The position numbers and the translations under genes were made by a program. A DNA stretch of 64,000 bases from Euonymus europaeus (taxonomy: Eukaryota > Streptophyta > Magnoliopsida > Celastrales > Celastraceae): positions 23,100,001 to 23,164,000 of the forward strand of contig OY756964.1 of assembly GCA_963580455.1 (NCBI GenBank). Direction: 5' to 3'. Of the stretch, positions 10,193-22,716 are shown in pieces. Numbering within the stretch: position 1 is the first letter of the stretch; each line of letters starts with the position of its first letter. The notes below the pieces were generated by a model. It saw only the letters and a list, made by a program, of their open reading frames with translations, was not told the DNA's origin and ran no database searches.

Positions 10193-10969
10193 AGTTGACA
10201 GAATCTGGATGTCTATTGTATCCCCCACCCTCCTCCGCCCCCGCCCCACAAAGAAAGATGATCTCTGTCGTTTGAAGCATTATTGGTGGGTTGGAATATG
10301 TGGGTGGATTGGCTTTGATATGGCTGTAACCACGTTGGTTGCTTTGCGCATTGATCTGTATCCTTCAAGAATGACATCTCATTCCCAGGTCCCAGATGGC
10401 AGATGCCCCTCCTCTGCTGTCCTTACTTGATATATTTTTTTATTATAATATCTGATTGTCTTCAGGATTATATTCTTCAAATCTAATGCTTTTATTGTTG
10501 GAAAACTATTAGAAAGATGATGAGTTTTTTTAATTTATACAAATTGGTAGCATTTTCTTTTTTTCTTTCACTCATGGCCATTTGCTTTGCAAGATATTGG
10601 GCCATTCCAAGTGTCCAATTCATCAGAGAATAATGTCGACAAAGCAAACAATCTTATCGTTAACTCTTCAATTGGATTCTGCCTCTATTACATAAAAATA
10701 GTTTCACATATTTATCTACATCAGCAAAACTAATCTCTCAATACAGTAATATCAACAAAACATTTTTCGATACATTTTTTTTTCATTTCTCATTAGTCAA
10801 GTCACTAAGGCACTAATATTTAATTTTTCCATCGTTTTTTTTGCTAAAACTAATATTAAGTATCATTTTTATTATCCAAAAATCAAATCACGTATTTTAC
10901 CATATCAGCAAAACACATATTTCAATACAGCTATATCAACAAATATATTTATTAATACAGTCACGTGAT
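10193..10969. other. Intergenic, no gene seen
   Basis: The short frame at 10209-10430 has no recognisable domain. The rest is AT-rich. Confidence 0.35.
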
Positions 10970-11220
10970 GCAGCGGACCCCACAGAGCCTCAGAGGCTGT
11001 AGCATGGCCGTGAGCTGTCAACCCCCGGACTAGCTCAGAGGCTGTAGCATGGCCAGTCGGCATCACCTCCAACCCAATAATCATCATCCTTTCGATCATA
11101 GGAGGCTGGTTTGTTGATGCTAGGATTCGACCCTTAACACTCTTTAACACTAAGGCCGCATGCCAGAGTGCTAACCATTGAGATGCGGCCTCTCAGGCTC
11201 GTGGGGCACGCCGTATCATC
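10970..11220 (-). repeat. tRNA-like SINE candidate
   Basis: On the minus strand a box-A-like TGGTTAGCACTCTGG (11178-11164) is followed about 30 bp later by GGGTCGAATCC (11134-11124), close to the pol III box B GGTTCGAATCC. Downstream in the same sense comes a body with two copies of a 20-bp segment around GGCCATGCTACAGCCTCTGA (10986-11055). This is the layout of a tRNA-derived SINE. The cloverleaf does not fold into a normal tRNA, so I do not call a tRNA gene. Ends and target duplication are not resolved. Confidence 0.45.
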
Positions 11221-11535
11221 ACCTCGACAAAAATACATCTCATAACAGTATTTGTCGTCCCTATAAAATTTTCTTTTTCATTTCAGAAATTGAATTCTCA
11301 AATTTAAAACCTTTAACCCAAAAAAAAAAAAATCTTCCAACATATTTTAAATTACAAGAATGACCGACCTATGGCCTTGTCATCATCGTGATTTGTAGAT
11401 TTGTAATTTGCAGTCAAAAAAATTCAAAGCCAGTACGCGCCGCCATCATTTTCTCACTCTGAAAAAACGCGTGTATATTTGTCCATGTCCCTTGGTTTCT
11501 TCTCCACTTTCGCTCCTCTAATCCTCCTTGTTTTT

Positions 11536-11545
11536 CTATATATCC
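11536..11545 (+). promoter_or_regulatory. TATA box of the KCS gene
   Basis: CTATATATCC in a CT-rich promoter, about 100 bp before the end of the non-coding first exon (5'-UTR intron 11652-12159, donor AAG|GTTAGT, acceptor GGCAG|G). Confidence 0.6.
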
Positions 11546-12166
11546 TCATTTCTCCTCAAGCTCCTTGACTCCTTAATTCGCTTGTCTCTCTCTATCTATC
11601 TTTTTCCCTTGGCACTCTCCGACGAGAATCCGGACGGAACTTGCATTCAAGGTTAGTCTTTTTTATGAATCGAGTCTCTAATACTATTCGCTTTGATATG
11701 GGTTTGGTTCTGCGATTGTTAATCTTATATTATCTCAATCTATTTAGTTCCAGAATTGAATGCTGAAATGTTGATCTGTGTTTCGTACATCGCGATGTTT
11801 AGTTGAAGATGTGTTTCTGATATTTGAATTATGTGATCTGCCTTTCCTCCAATGGTAGCAACGTCAATCTACAAGCTTTTAATTGAGGGATCTTACGAGT
11901 TCCTTTACATTGTAATCATGTTTGTATGCTAAACAGATTGATTTAGATTTTCTGCTTTTCATATTCTTGTGTCGTATATGAATCAAGAGGGAATCATTTC
12001 TGATTGGTTTTAGCTATATGAGTTATATAAGAAGATTTTAAGAAATTTGATTTTTTTTTCCTTTCTGGTTTGATTAAGCTTTTTTGATTTGATCTTGCCC
12101 CATGTTTCCAACAAATTTAGAAGAAGAATATCTCACCAATCAGATTGAACTTTTGGCAGGGAAAAA

Positions 12167-13714
12167 ATGACCGAGCCTAGACTTGATACGCCATTGAAAC
12201 CACCATCTTCCTCTTCTTCACCATCCCGAAAGCTCCCTGATTTCAAGAATTCTGTCAAGCTCAAATATGTGAAGCTTGGATATCACTACCTTATCACCCA
12301 TGGAATGTACCTATTTCTTTCCCCTCTTGTGGTTGTGATTGCTGCTCAGCTATCAACATTTTCCTTCCAAGATATTTATAACATCTGGGAGAATCTCCAA
12401 TATAACTTTATCTCTGTGATAGTCTGCACTACTCTCCTTGTTTTTCTATTCACTCTCTACTTTCTCACTCGCCCCCGTCCTGTATACCTTGTGAACTTCT
12501 CCTGTTACAAGCCTGAAGAGGCAAGGAAATGCACAAAAAAGATTTTCATGGATCAATCTCGGATGGCTGGAGTGTTCTCTGAGGAGAATCTTGAGTTTCA
12601 GAGAAAGATCCTTGTGAGATCTGGCCTTGGTGATTCTACATATCTACCAGAGGCTGTCTTGAACGTTCCTCCAAACCCTTCTATGAAAGAAGCTCGGAAA
12701 GAAGCTGAGGCTGTGATGTTTGGTGCTGTTGATGACCTTCTGGCTAAGACTTCTGTAAACCCCAAAGATATTGGAATCTTGGTTGTGAATTGTAGCTTGT
12801 TTAGCCCCACACCATCTCTATCTGCCATGGTTGTAAATCATTACAAACTTCGAGGGAATATAGTCAGCTACAATTTGGGTGGGATGGGTTGCAGTGCTGG
12901 CTTGATCTCAATTGATCTTGCTAAAGATCTTCTTCAGGTCCATCCTAACTCCTATGCGTTGGTGATCAGCATGGAGAACATCACGTTGAACTGGTATTTT
13001 GGAAATGATCGATCGAAACTCGTCTCAAACTGTTTGTTTCGCATGGGAGGGGCTGCAATACTACTTTCTAACAAAAGATCTGACAGAAGAAGATCCAAGT
13101 ACCAATTGGTACATACTGTCCGATCTCACAAGGGTGCTGATGATAAGTGCTTTGCATGTATTACCCAGGAAGAGGACCAGAATGGGAAGATTGGTGTAAC
13201 CTTGTCGAAAGAGCTCATGGGAGTTGCAGGAGATGCCTTGAAAACCAACATCACCACACTGGGGCCACTTGTTTTGCCAATGTCCGAACAATTGCTTTTC
13301 TTCGCTACTCTAGTTGGGAGGAAACTTTTCAAGATGAAGATAAAGCCATACATCCCAGATTTCAAACTAGCTTTTGAGCATTTCTGCATTCATGCTGGAG
13401 GAAGAGCTGTTTTGGATGAATTGGAGAAGAACCTGCAGCTTTCTGACTGGAACATGGAGCCATCAAGGATGACACTTTACCGGTTTGGCAACACCTCAAG
13501 CAGTTCTCTTTGGTATGAATTGGCCTATTCAGAAGCCAAGGGAAGGATGAAGAAAGGAGATAGAACATGGCAAATAGCATTTGGTTCAGGATTCAAGTGT
13601 AATAGTGCCGTCTGGAAAGCTCTAAAGACCATTAACCCTGCCAAGGAAAAGAACCCATGGATGGATGAAATCCACCAGTTCCCTGTGGAAGTTCCAAAGT
13701 TATCAACTATCTGA
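12167..13714 (+). CDS. KCS11: 3-ketoacyl-CoA synthase, KCS11 type
   Basis: Frame of 515 residues in one coding exon, preceded by a 5'-UTR intron (11652-12159). KCS enzymes condense malonyl-CoA with a long acyl-CoA on the ER, the first and rate-setting step of very-long-chain fatty acid elongation for waxes, cutin-associated lipids, suberin and sphingolipids. Two N-terminal membrane segments (about 41-63 and 80-101) precede the FAE1/CUT1-type thiolase fold. The catalytic residues are visible: Cys242 in [10 protein letters not shown], His409 in [13 protein letters not shown] and Asn442 in RFGNTSSSS. The N-terminal [20 protein letters not shown] and the C-terminal [11 protein letters not shown] closely match the KCS11 branch. 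Length and all active-site residues are normal, so the enzyme should work. Chain-length preference cannot be inferred. Confidence 0.95.
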   Translation: MTEPRLDTPLKPPSSSSSPSRKLPDFKNSVKLKYVKLGYHYLITHGMYLFLSPLVVVIAAQLSTFSFQDIYNIWENLQYNFISVIVCTTLLVFLFTLYFLTRPRPVYLVNFSCYKPEEARKCTKKIFMDQSRMAGVFSEENLEFQRKILVRSGLGDSTYLPEAVLNVPPNPSMKEARKEAEAVMFGAVDDLLAKTSVNPKDIGILVVNCSLFSPTPSLSAMVVNHYKLRGNIVSYNLGGMGCSAGLISIDLAKDLLQVHPNSYALVISMENITLNWYFGNDRSKLVSNCLFRMGGAAILLSNKRSDRRRSKYQLVHTVRSHKGADDKCFACITQEEDQNGKIGVTLSKELMGVAGDALKTNITTLGPLVLPMSEQLLFFATLVGRKLFKMKIKPYIPDFKLAFEHFCIHAGGRAVLDELEKNLQLSDWNMEPSRMTLYRFGNTSSSSLWYELAYSEAKGRMKKGDRTWQIAFGSGFKCNSAVWKALKTINPAKEKNPWMDEIHQFPVEVPKLSTI

Positions 13715-14254
13715 ACTGCAAAGCCAGTGATGCTCTTCTAATTCAGGTGTTGGGGCTTATTCTTCCATTCCTTCCTATTCAGGCAGATTAGCACTCTAGC
13801 AGTAATTATTTCAATTGTTGTAGGGGTTTTCTTCGGAAGCCTTTTTCACATGTGGTGTTGGATTAGTATTCTTTGGCAATTGATTCATTGAGTGGGGGAA
13901 TTTCAAGTTGGGACCAATGAATGGTAGGGTGCCTCTATTTTCATGACTTGCAATCAGATTATTGGAATTGAAGTTGTTTCTTTTTCTTCCTCTTCTTTGT
14001 TTTTGGCTTATAACACTGACTGTTCATTTAATCCACATCCATTACAATAAACACTTGCAAAAATTCATTATTGAGGGTTCATCAGCAAAATTTAAAACCT
14101 ATCTTGAAGTTATAAAAACTCTGGTCTTGCCTGTTCTACACTGTTTAGTGCAATGTTAATTGGGTACAAAGATAGGCTTAAACAGCCATCTTTATAATAA
14201 GGTAGAATCTAAGAACAATGCATGTTGAAAGAGTGACAGATGAAATTTGCAGCT
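13715..14254. other. Convergent 3' UTR spacer between KCS and STRAP genes
   Basis: Contains the 3' ends of the two convergent genes; an AATAAA lies near 14047. No further gene seen. Confidence 0.4.
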
Positions 14255-17200
14255 TCAATCAATCTCCCTTGCTGCTTCTCTCTCTTTTGTCTTCCCCTCA
14301 TCAACAATGTGGAAGCCCTCAATCTTGTGGGCAACCTCCTCAGCCGTTACTTTGACATTTCCAATTGTCCCATTTGCACTGAACCCCTCAGAGTCATCGT
14401 GTGTCAACGGCCCAGTCTGCCATATTCTAATTGTTCCGTCCTCAGATCCAGATGCAAATGATTCTCCTCCTGGCGAGAAACGCAAGCAGTGTACAGGACC
14501 ATGGTGACCCTTGTTGCACGCTGCAACAATATCCTTATAAATAACTATAGAATCAACATGAAATTTACCAAAATAATTTAAAGTTATTTCTAAGACCAAC
14601 TGATGTGCTATCTGCCTAAAAGACGTCAATATACATTAGAATATTATCATTATCATATTTGAAGGATTGTACAAAGAAATAAAGGGCAGGAAATGCAATC
14701 GTATTCAATTTTGAGCACTTGACTGATAAAAATGGAAAAGCATGCACCTATCTCTTCACCAGTGTGGAAATCAAATACATGAATCCACATATCCTCTCCT
14801 GCGGCAATGAACTTATTCCCATACTTTGGTTCCAAGGAAGCTGATTTTACTGTGCATGGCATGTTGTAGTTCTTTACAAGCCCAAAACTGGAAAAGAGAA
14901 AGAAAGGCGTTAAAAATAGAGTAATCCCAAAATTGGGAAAGAGAAAGAAAGGTGCTAAAATAAAGTAATCCCACTAAACAAGAAATCCTGGGACTAGGAA
15001 CAGGACAAACAGTCCTGCACTTACTGGTTTGCATCCCAGAACTTCACAGTAGACCCATCAGCGGTTGTAATATAACGACCATCTTGAATCACTTCAGCAC
15101 TGGTAACGGATGACTTGGTCTCGAGTGTTTGCACTATTTTACCACTTCTTACATCCCATAATCTGTACAGTCACTATCAGCTAAGTAAGGCTTGCGGAAG
15201 CATTAGCTAAACTTCAATTGATTAGCTTATCTATAACAAGTTTCAACAGAAGTGAAAAGCTTAACTTTGGAAATCTATAAGCAATGCCAAACTAGGGAGA
15301 TCCATCTCTCTTTCTCTCAAAAGACACAAGAACTTCCACACTAAAAAAATTGAATCCTCAATCTTCTTAATCTCCCCCAAGTGCAGTGACAGAATTATCA
15401 TCATGACCAGCCTTCTCCTAAAATAGGTGCCATTAGGCCACTTCTAATAATGTCTTGAGATTGTCCTATCTTTCATCTAAGAAGTGGCCTCTATGATATT
15501 TTCTTCTAAACTGTCCATAAATGGGTCACCTTGGTAAGTCATGTCTTCTAAATTAGGTATTATTATACTCAGAATTGAGTCCTTGTGCACAAGTTCAGTA
15601 ATTTACCGATAAAACATTAGCAGAAGTTTCATAAAATTAAGTGAACGATACAATACATTTTTGAACAAAACATTACCACAGAAATTCCCTTCATCTAACG
15701 GACAACTCATTTCTCTGCCATAAAATGCTACGCCTTAAATGTCACAACTATTGTATAAACTTGTTCAAAATAACAACAAAAACCATAAGAAATGCACAAA
15801 AGAGGAAAAAAATACCACTTTCTTTTAAACTAACATGTATAATAGTGGTTTTAAACACTGTCAATACGGACAGATATACCTGATTCCTCCCATATCAGTG
15901 CAAGAACTTAGTATTGTCTGATCACTGTGGAGCCAAGCCACAGTCCTGACTGAACCAGCAGATTTGTCCACTTCTCTTGGAGGTGCATCTGGGCGATTCA
16001 AATCATATATGCGCAGCACTTTCTCAATTCCGCCAGTAAGTAAGAGGTGTGTATCCTGTGCCCAAATGGAAAACCTTGAATGAGATGCATAAGAAAAATG
16101 CTGAATAATTATAAACAGATAATAAACGATGTCAACCATCATTTGCTCACTCACTTCTCAAAATAGTTTCATACAAAGATGACCAAAACTGTAAACTATA
16201 CAGAAGGGTAATTTTAACCCCATAGCATAATTTCATAGCTTATCGCAAAACCACTGAACACGTGCAAGTGCAACGGTGCAACATCTTTAGCCCTAAAACA
16301 TGGTCCGCTGATAGACTACCACAGGCGGAAGCAACATCAAAATGGGGATTGTCTCAGGCTCTTAGATGATGATAATCCCATCGTTATTCCTCCTTCAAAG
16401 TTCAATACCTATATTCATTACTGTGCCTCCATCTTATACAACAACATTTTAACTGGATTCAAAAATGTATTATCTATCAAGGAAAAAATGTAACTGCAAC
16501 TTTACCTCTGAAAAGGCACAGGCTCGAACAATATGCTTGTGTTCAAATGAGTGCAATTCATCCCCTGTCAATGCATCCCATACTTTCCTGCACATCAAAT
16601 AAGCATAAAGACAAAGTCAACCTTTTACCTCTCCACACCTAAAAGAGGGAAAAGAACAATAGTGAGTATTTAGGAGAAGGTGGTTCAGCTACACAGATTT
16701 TTCAGAAAATTTAGTTCAGCATCACAAAAAAAAAGGAAAAAAAGATTTCTAGAAGGGAAATTAAAAAAAAAAACATTTTTAGGAGTAACTTTTATTTAAT
16801 AATCAATTTTTATGAGTAGCTATCCAAACTACAGTCCTACTTCCATTGGCAAAAACTTTTTAGTAATCCGGCTAGACAACATCAAGCAACTCCATTAATA
16901 ACAAAGAAAACATTATTTTTTCTCTCCTTCAACAAGAAAAAAAATTCCCTCTCTTTATTTTTCTATTGTTCAAGCTGGATGGGGATTGAAGCCCCTGCAC
17001 TTGGGAAATGTGTTGACTGGTGCTCCTCATGAAAAAAATTGTCTGCCTATACAAAAGAAGAAAATGATAGGGAAAGAGAAAATGAAAGTTATTACATTCT
17101 TCAATTTCCCTAAAACACAATGAACTTAGCATTAAAGTTCCCGTTAATATTAAAAGAAATCACCAAAAACATCTAAAGATTAACAGAACCCCACCCTGAC

Positions 17201-17746
17201 TATCTAGAGAAAACAAAGCTCTATTGAGCATGCAACAACAGCAAGTAAAACAAAAATGTGATGAAAGAATCAACAAGCAGGCATGGGACATTGTTAAGTT
17301 AGAAGCATGAAATTTTGAAATAAAAGACAACTAAGACTTCCGGATAAAAACAAAGAGAAAATAATATAAAAGAGTCAGTTCTAAATACGCAGTAAAATCG
17401 GCAGAACCGGATGCAGCTCGCAAAGCATTAGTATCCAAACAGCAACTCCACACTGCACCCTTATGCCCCTCGAATGTTCCAATCCAATCTCCAGTCTCCC
17501 CATTTCTAAGCATAGGACTAGAATCTGGACAGAACAAGTAGGATATCTAAAATCAGTAAATATTAATTTTACCAAGATCCTATGATCATTCGTTAACAAA
17601 TACTATGTAGAAAATTACAAACGCGCACCCTTGCTAGCACTGATGAGAAAGAAACCATCGGGCGTAACCGGACTGTAAAAGAGATCAACAACAGGCCGGG
17701 AATGGCCGTGACACACAAGTGGAACCGCCACCTTCTTCTTATCCAT
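14255..17746 (-). CDS. STRAP-like WD40 repeat protein
   Basis: Seven exons join in frame to 351 residues: 17629-17746, 17389-17524, 16506-16587, 15880-16055, 15025-15162, 14748-14887, 14255-14520. The product begins [22 protein letters not shown] and shows about seven WD repeats (for example [49 protein letters not shown]). Sequence and length match serine-threonine kinase receptor-associated protein. In animals STRAP is a scaffold in TGF-beta receptor signalling and in the SMN/Gemin complex that assembles snRNPs. The plant role is less clear, and the RNA-assembly role is the more plausible since plants lack TGF-beta receptors. All introns are GT-AG. It shares an 806-bp upstream region with the divergent RING-CH gene. 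A tail after the last repeat ([16 protein letters not shown]) is typical of the plant proteins. Confidence 0.93.
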
Positions 17747-18128
17747 CACCCCCAAATTAATCAAAAAAACTAAGCAAACAATAAAATGTGATCTCCAGTC
17801 GAACAAATCAAAGAAACCTAGTAACCCAACAAATCAACACACGATTGAACCAACAACAGATGAATTTGAGCAATGTGTATACAAAATATTAGCAAACGAT
17901 AAGTGGCGGTCTTTGACACAGGTCTGAGATACAAATTCGGGGGAATTTGCTGTAATTCACACCTCCTAACCCTAGCATCTCTTAGACTGACAATGGTGAA
18001 TAGATGTTAATTAAATTGTTAATACAGAAGCTGGTGCAGAGCAAGTTCGTTAAACAACTAAAACAAGGGCATCATGTCGGAGTGGAAGAGAGAGAGCCCA
18101 TCAGCCTACTGGATTTTGCTCCCTTTAA

Positions 18129-18224
18129 GTGGGCCCTCTGGGTTCTTAATGTCCATTTGAAGCCCAATTCATTCTAGATGGGCTGAAAATGGACTAGACC
18201 CAAATATCCTCTTGAGCTGGGCCT
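18129..18224. promoter_or_regulatory. Shared divergent promoter with Site II motifs
   Basis: The 806 bp between the STRAP ATG (17746) and the RING-CH ATG (18553) contain at least four TGGGCC/TGGGCT/AGCCCA motifs at about 18129, 18161, 18178 and 18218. These TCP-bound Site II elements usually drive broadly expressed genes and could serve both directions. No TATA box is evident, which fits housekeeping expression. Confidence 0.5.
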
Positions 18225-18552
18225 TTTTAAAATTCAGTGCATCGCATAACTTCTTTGAAACGGTGCCGTTCGTCCTTCCGTCACTGTCAGTGTATCAGAT
18301 AGTAGGTGCGCTCCACGCACAACGGGCCAACTAGATAAAAGGCCCTAGGAAAAATCCAAGGACTAGTTCAGATTTCAGTACAGTTATCGTCTTTGGATAA
18401 AGGAAATTTTTTCTTTTATTTTAATAAAATTGATTTTGACTGGGGCTTTTTCTGCGTCAATCATGGTGGTGATCGTTTAGGGGAATTTGTTGATTGTGAG
18501 ATTTTTTTTTGTTTGGGGGAGCAATCTGATTGCAGTCAATAAGCGATTATCG

Positions 18553-21500
18553 ATGGAGGGCGAATTGCAGCTTGAACCATTACCTGCAGCTGGTGCTATT
18601 GGTGCTTGTGATGAACGAGGTCGTAATGAATCTGATCCTCTGCTGGAGAACCAGCCTGATTCGCCTCCAGGAAGTTCAAGCGAGATTAAACATGAAGACG
18701 ACGTTGAGGGTGGTTCGATTCCTTGTTGCCGCATTTGCCTCGATTATGATGGCGAATCAGGTTACATTGCCTTTGGGCTTTCCTGTTTTCGCTTTTCAAA
18801 TTTCGAATTTATTAGCTTTTCTGTTCGATAGTGTAATCGTGCTTCAATCAGGGATATTTTTTAATTTTCCAAAGATTTTTGCAAATTGAATGGGATGGTG
18901 CACGCTTCAAATAATCTGATAGGAACGCAAAACTGTCACTTCTGAGAATATGGGATATTTTTTCCACGAAGATGAAATTTGGATTCTTTTGGAGGACCGC
19001 TCTTTTAGTAGTTAGTACAAATGAATTTGGGAACAAATTAGAACTATTGTAAAGTTGAAAGAACATGATTGTAATCACAAGGAAGACTGACTTAGTTCTA
19101 TTTTCATAATATGGTTGCTTGAATGACCCTTTTGCTGATCCGAGAACTGGGAAAGCTTAATGCTTTAATGCTCTATTGGAACACTTTTGCACTTTGCTCT
19201 GTCATTTGTTCAAAGCTTGGCATGAATATCTATTTTGACATGGATTGTTAGCAATTTTTGCTCCTCTTATAAGACGACGGATTATTGTATAATCCCTTAC
19301 CAATTTCAAACTTAAGGCATTTGTTATTATTTTAGGTTTTTTTACCTGTGTATTTCTTTAAATATTACCTCTTTTGCTCCTGTTTTAGATCATATAGATC
19401 CTTGAAAGGCATATTGTGCTAAAGTTTTAAATTTTTTCGACATATTCATGTTATTTTGTGTACAGGTATTCTCTTTGTTCTAACTGTTGTTTAATTTCGT
19501 AGATGATGAACTAATATCTCCGTGCCTCTGCAAAGGCACCCAACAACTTGTTCACCGCTCATGCCTCGATCATTGGCGCTCAGTAAAGGTACTAGTAACA
19601 TTCTTTTTCTTTTTTTTTTGGGGTGGGGGTGGTGCACTAGAAGGATGGTTAGTAATTCTTCAATGGATCTGATACCCTCACCTTTTTTTTTGGATCGACA
19701 GGAAGGTTTTGCTTTCTCTCATTGCACAACTTGCAAAGCTCAGTATCATCTCCGAGTTGAATTGTTTGAGGACAATTCTTGGCATAAGATAAAGTTCAGA
19801 CTTTTTGTGGCAAGGGATGTTTTTCTTGTATTTTTGGCGGTACAAACAGTGAGTGATCTCACTTTCTTTTCTTTCAGCTAAATAATTCATTTTTCAAGCT
19901 ATATACTATACTTGCTAATCAATCAGATTTTCCTTATATGTCTCATTTTTACTTGTATTCATAATTTACTAGAATAGTTTCAGTGCTAGTGCTTTTTGTT
20001 TCCCGATTTACAATGGTTTTGTGATAATATGTTGTTGTGTGCTCGTACTATAGAATACTGCACACACATATTGATGGTGTTTTGCTTTCTGGTTTGGTAG
20101 CATTCTCTAGACATTTATTTATTCAGACATTTATCGTTCTTGGAGGAAGGTTTGTCTTATCATGTGCGAATGTTTTACTTATTTGTCAAATGGACTAGTA
20201 GTTATCCCCAATTTTTTTTCCCAAGTGTTTTGAATTTTCAAGTATCTTTAAGCCTGAAATTATATTCTTCTTTCCCATTGAAAGTATTTATTTTAAATTG
20301 TCGTTTTACATGTTTTTCAGGTTATTGCTGCAATTGGTGGCTTTGCATATGTCATGGATAAAGATGGAACCTTTAGGAACTCATTCAGTGATGGTTGGGA
20401 TCGCATACTGTCAAAACATCCTATCCCATTTTATTATTGTATAGGTAGGCTTTTATTGGTGTTTGTTGTCCTGCTGAAATTGAATTTCAAATGCTTTGAA
20501 CAACCGTCTGGTTAATCTATGTTACTAGCTCTTTTTCTTTGTTTCCTGAAAAGTATTTGCAATTTGCATAGTTTGATTGAAGCAGGAATATGGATGCAAC
20601 ATGTGTGCAGACAATTGTTCCATGCTTCTGACTATTAACATTTGGTCATTTGGGCCATAGGTGGGTGTTTCAGGTTTTAGGTACTTTGAATCTTTCGGAA
20701 AGTTGGCACCATTTTTTTGAGTCGGAGACCGTGTCCGGTGAATTAATTAATATATGACCTCCATAGTTGTCTATTTCCTATTCTTCTATCCTTTCCCTGT
20801 AATTACTTGTGCTGATAATAGTTTTTGGTTTCCCATTGAAAAAAGAAAAGCCTACCTTTGTTTCGAGTAACTTTCCCATTCATTGTTTTCCCTCAGTTTG
20901 GAAGGGGCACTCTTTTTTCGTGCGGTTGTTTTTTAGAAATTTTAATGCTAGATAAATCACATAGGCGTGTCTTGCTTATTCTTGGTTTCCAGGCATACTT
21001 GCTTCGTTCATAGTCGACAAAAAAAAATGGAGTTGATTATCTGCTCGGTTTCAATGTTCAATATTTGTTGTGTCACATTAGTTGATTGACCGTGCTGTGT
21101 TGATCACAAACGCTCTAGTTTTACTTTCTTTCTATTGACATGAACTATCCCAGGGGTACTAGCCTTCTTTATGCTGCTTGGATTTTTTGGGCTTATACTA
21201 CATTGCTCTTCCCTCAATAATAATGATCCACGGATGGCTGGCTGCCAAAACTGCTGTTACGGATGGGGTATTTTGGATTGTTTCCCCGCTTCTATGGAGG
21301 CATGTTTTGCCTTGGTTATTGTTTTTGTTGTCATCTTTGCCATTCTGGGCATAGCGTATGGCTTTCTCGCTGCCACAATGGCAGTCCAGAGGATTTGGCA
21401 GAGACACTATCACATCCTCACTAAAAGGGAGCTTACAAAGGTAAAGTTATGAACAGTTTATGATAATTCTCTCTTAATGTTCTCATTGAATTATAATTAA

Positions 21501-21662
21501 TGCAATGAGTTAGCCAATTGGGTTGAAGACTTGTGTGGAATACTCATTTGTCTTATTAATATGTTGCAGGAGTATATAGTGGAAGATCTTCATGGGTGTT
21601 ATACTCCACCCAAATTGGATGCAGAGCATGAAGAACGTCTGAAAATGTTAAAGCTGTTGTAA
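18553..21662 (+). CDS. RING-CH (MARCH-type) membrane E3 ubiquitin ligase
   Basis: Six exons join to 314 residues: 18553-18760, 19503-19588, 19702-19848, 20321-20444, 21154-21440, 21570-21662. Residues about 58-118 form a C4HC3 RING-CH finger: CCRICL, PCLCKGTQQLVHRSCLDHW, HCTTCKAQYHL. Three hydrophobic segments follow (about 137-157, 190-207, 234-256), then a short tail (EYIVEDLHGCYTPPKLD). RING-CH proteins recruit an E2 at the membrane and ubiquitinate other membrane proteins, often leading to endocytosis or ER-associated breakdown. The plant subfamily with this layout is poorly characterised. The acidic N-terminus (DERGRNESDPLLENQ) contains a DPLL-like sequence that could act as a sorting signal (inference). 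All introns are GT-AG. The start is the first ATG in the frame. Confidence 0.9.
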
Positions 21663-22716
21663 TAATGAATGGATATATGCAGTTCAGTTATTCTAAAAGT
21701 GTGATAAGTGATAACAAATTTGTTTCAAGTGAGGAAGGAGAGACTGATCTCAGGATTCTACAAAGTCCTCAGTAAATTGTGAGACTTGTTTCTGCTGGTT
21801 ATATTATATGCATACTCTTGACCTCTTTTATCCCCCAAAATGAAAAGTTTCACTCTCCAAGTCAGTCGGTTGTCTATGAGTAGTACGTATCCTCACCTTC
21901 TGATTGCTGGATGTAGTTAATAACAAATAAGATGGTGAAATATGCCAAGAATGCATAAACCAGAAAGTTAGCGACTCTGAAATTGATGGCAAAATGCAGT
22001 CCATGCCGTTCATACTTCATACAAATGCACTCAACTCCAGCTATCAGTTTGTTTTAGGAAGAAAAAAAGTAGAGCAACATCATTTGGTTCATCTGTCAGC
22101 GAATTCTACATTGCTTTTTCTAGTCAATGATGGTGGGGTTAAGGGCTCTTGCAGTCATCTGCTGCTCATGAGCTGAATGACTTGAAGAACTCAATTATAA
22201 GTACGGATGGAGGAAAAGTATCAGGAAGTACACAGAAAACACAGCACATCCATACTAAGCTGGCTGTTTCCACCACTGTACCTAGATGAGTTAGATGCAG
22301 GCGAATAAGAGGAGATAGCTCCAAATCATGCTCGCTGGGCCATCTCATTCAAGGTACTTTACAGTATCTAGATTGCTGGAACTGTTTGCAGACTTTATAC
22401 TCCAGAGAAGAGAGACATTGTAGTAAAATGCTGGAACATCTGTTATTTCCTGGTTGTAGGTCTCAGATGAAAATCAATCAGGAGATGACGACGGATAGTG
22501 AAGCAGAATCAGATGTATTGCTCACTCTGCATAACAAACTGGAGTTGGAAACAAATGGAGTTCTAAGTGAACATGTACATTTCACTGCACGAATTTCTAG
22601 CATTCTCTTTCAATTTTCTTTTTTGAGATGAAATTATAAAATCTCCAGTGTCTTTTACAGAGAAGAACCAAGTAAAAATTTAACCAAAAGAAAGGAAAGG
22701 AAAGGAAAGCTGTCGA
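21663..22716. other. Convergent 3' spacer between RING-CH and AKT1 genes
   Basis: Holds both 3' UTRs. Short frames (22386-22631 and others) have no recognisable domain. Nothing else seen. Confidence 0.35.

Noticed and set aside
9960..10430. 3' exons of the DUF2358 gene
   Set aside because: Only a weak SPDLEVTK-like match; no conserved splice sites or further family motifs.
11124..11178. tRNA gene on the minus strand
   Set aside because: Box A and B motifs are present, but no acceptor stem or anticodon arm folds properly; SINE-like is the better call.
12598..13580. Antisense and shifted frames over the KCS exon
   Set aside because: The KCS frame explains the coding signal fully; the others have no family match.
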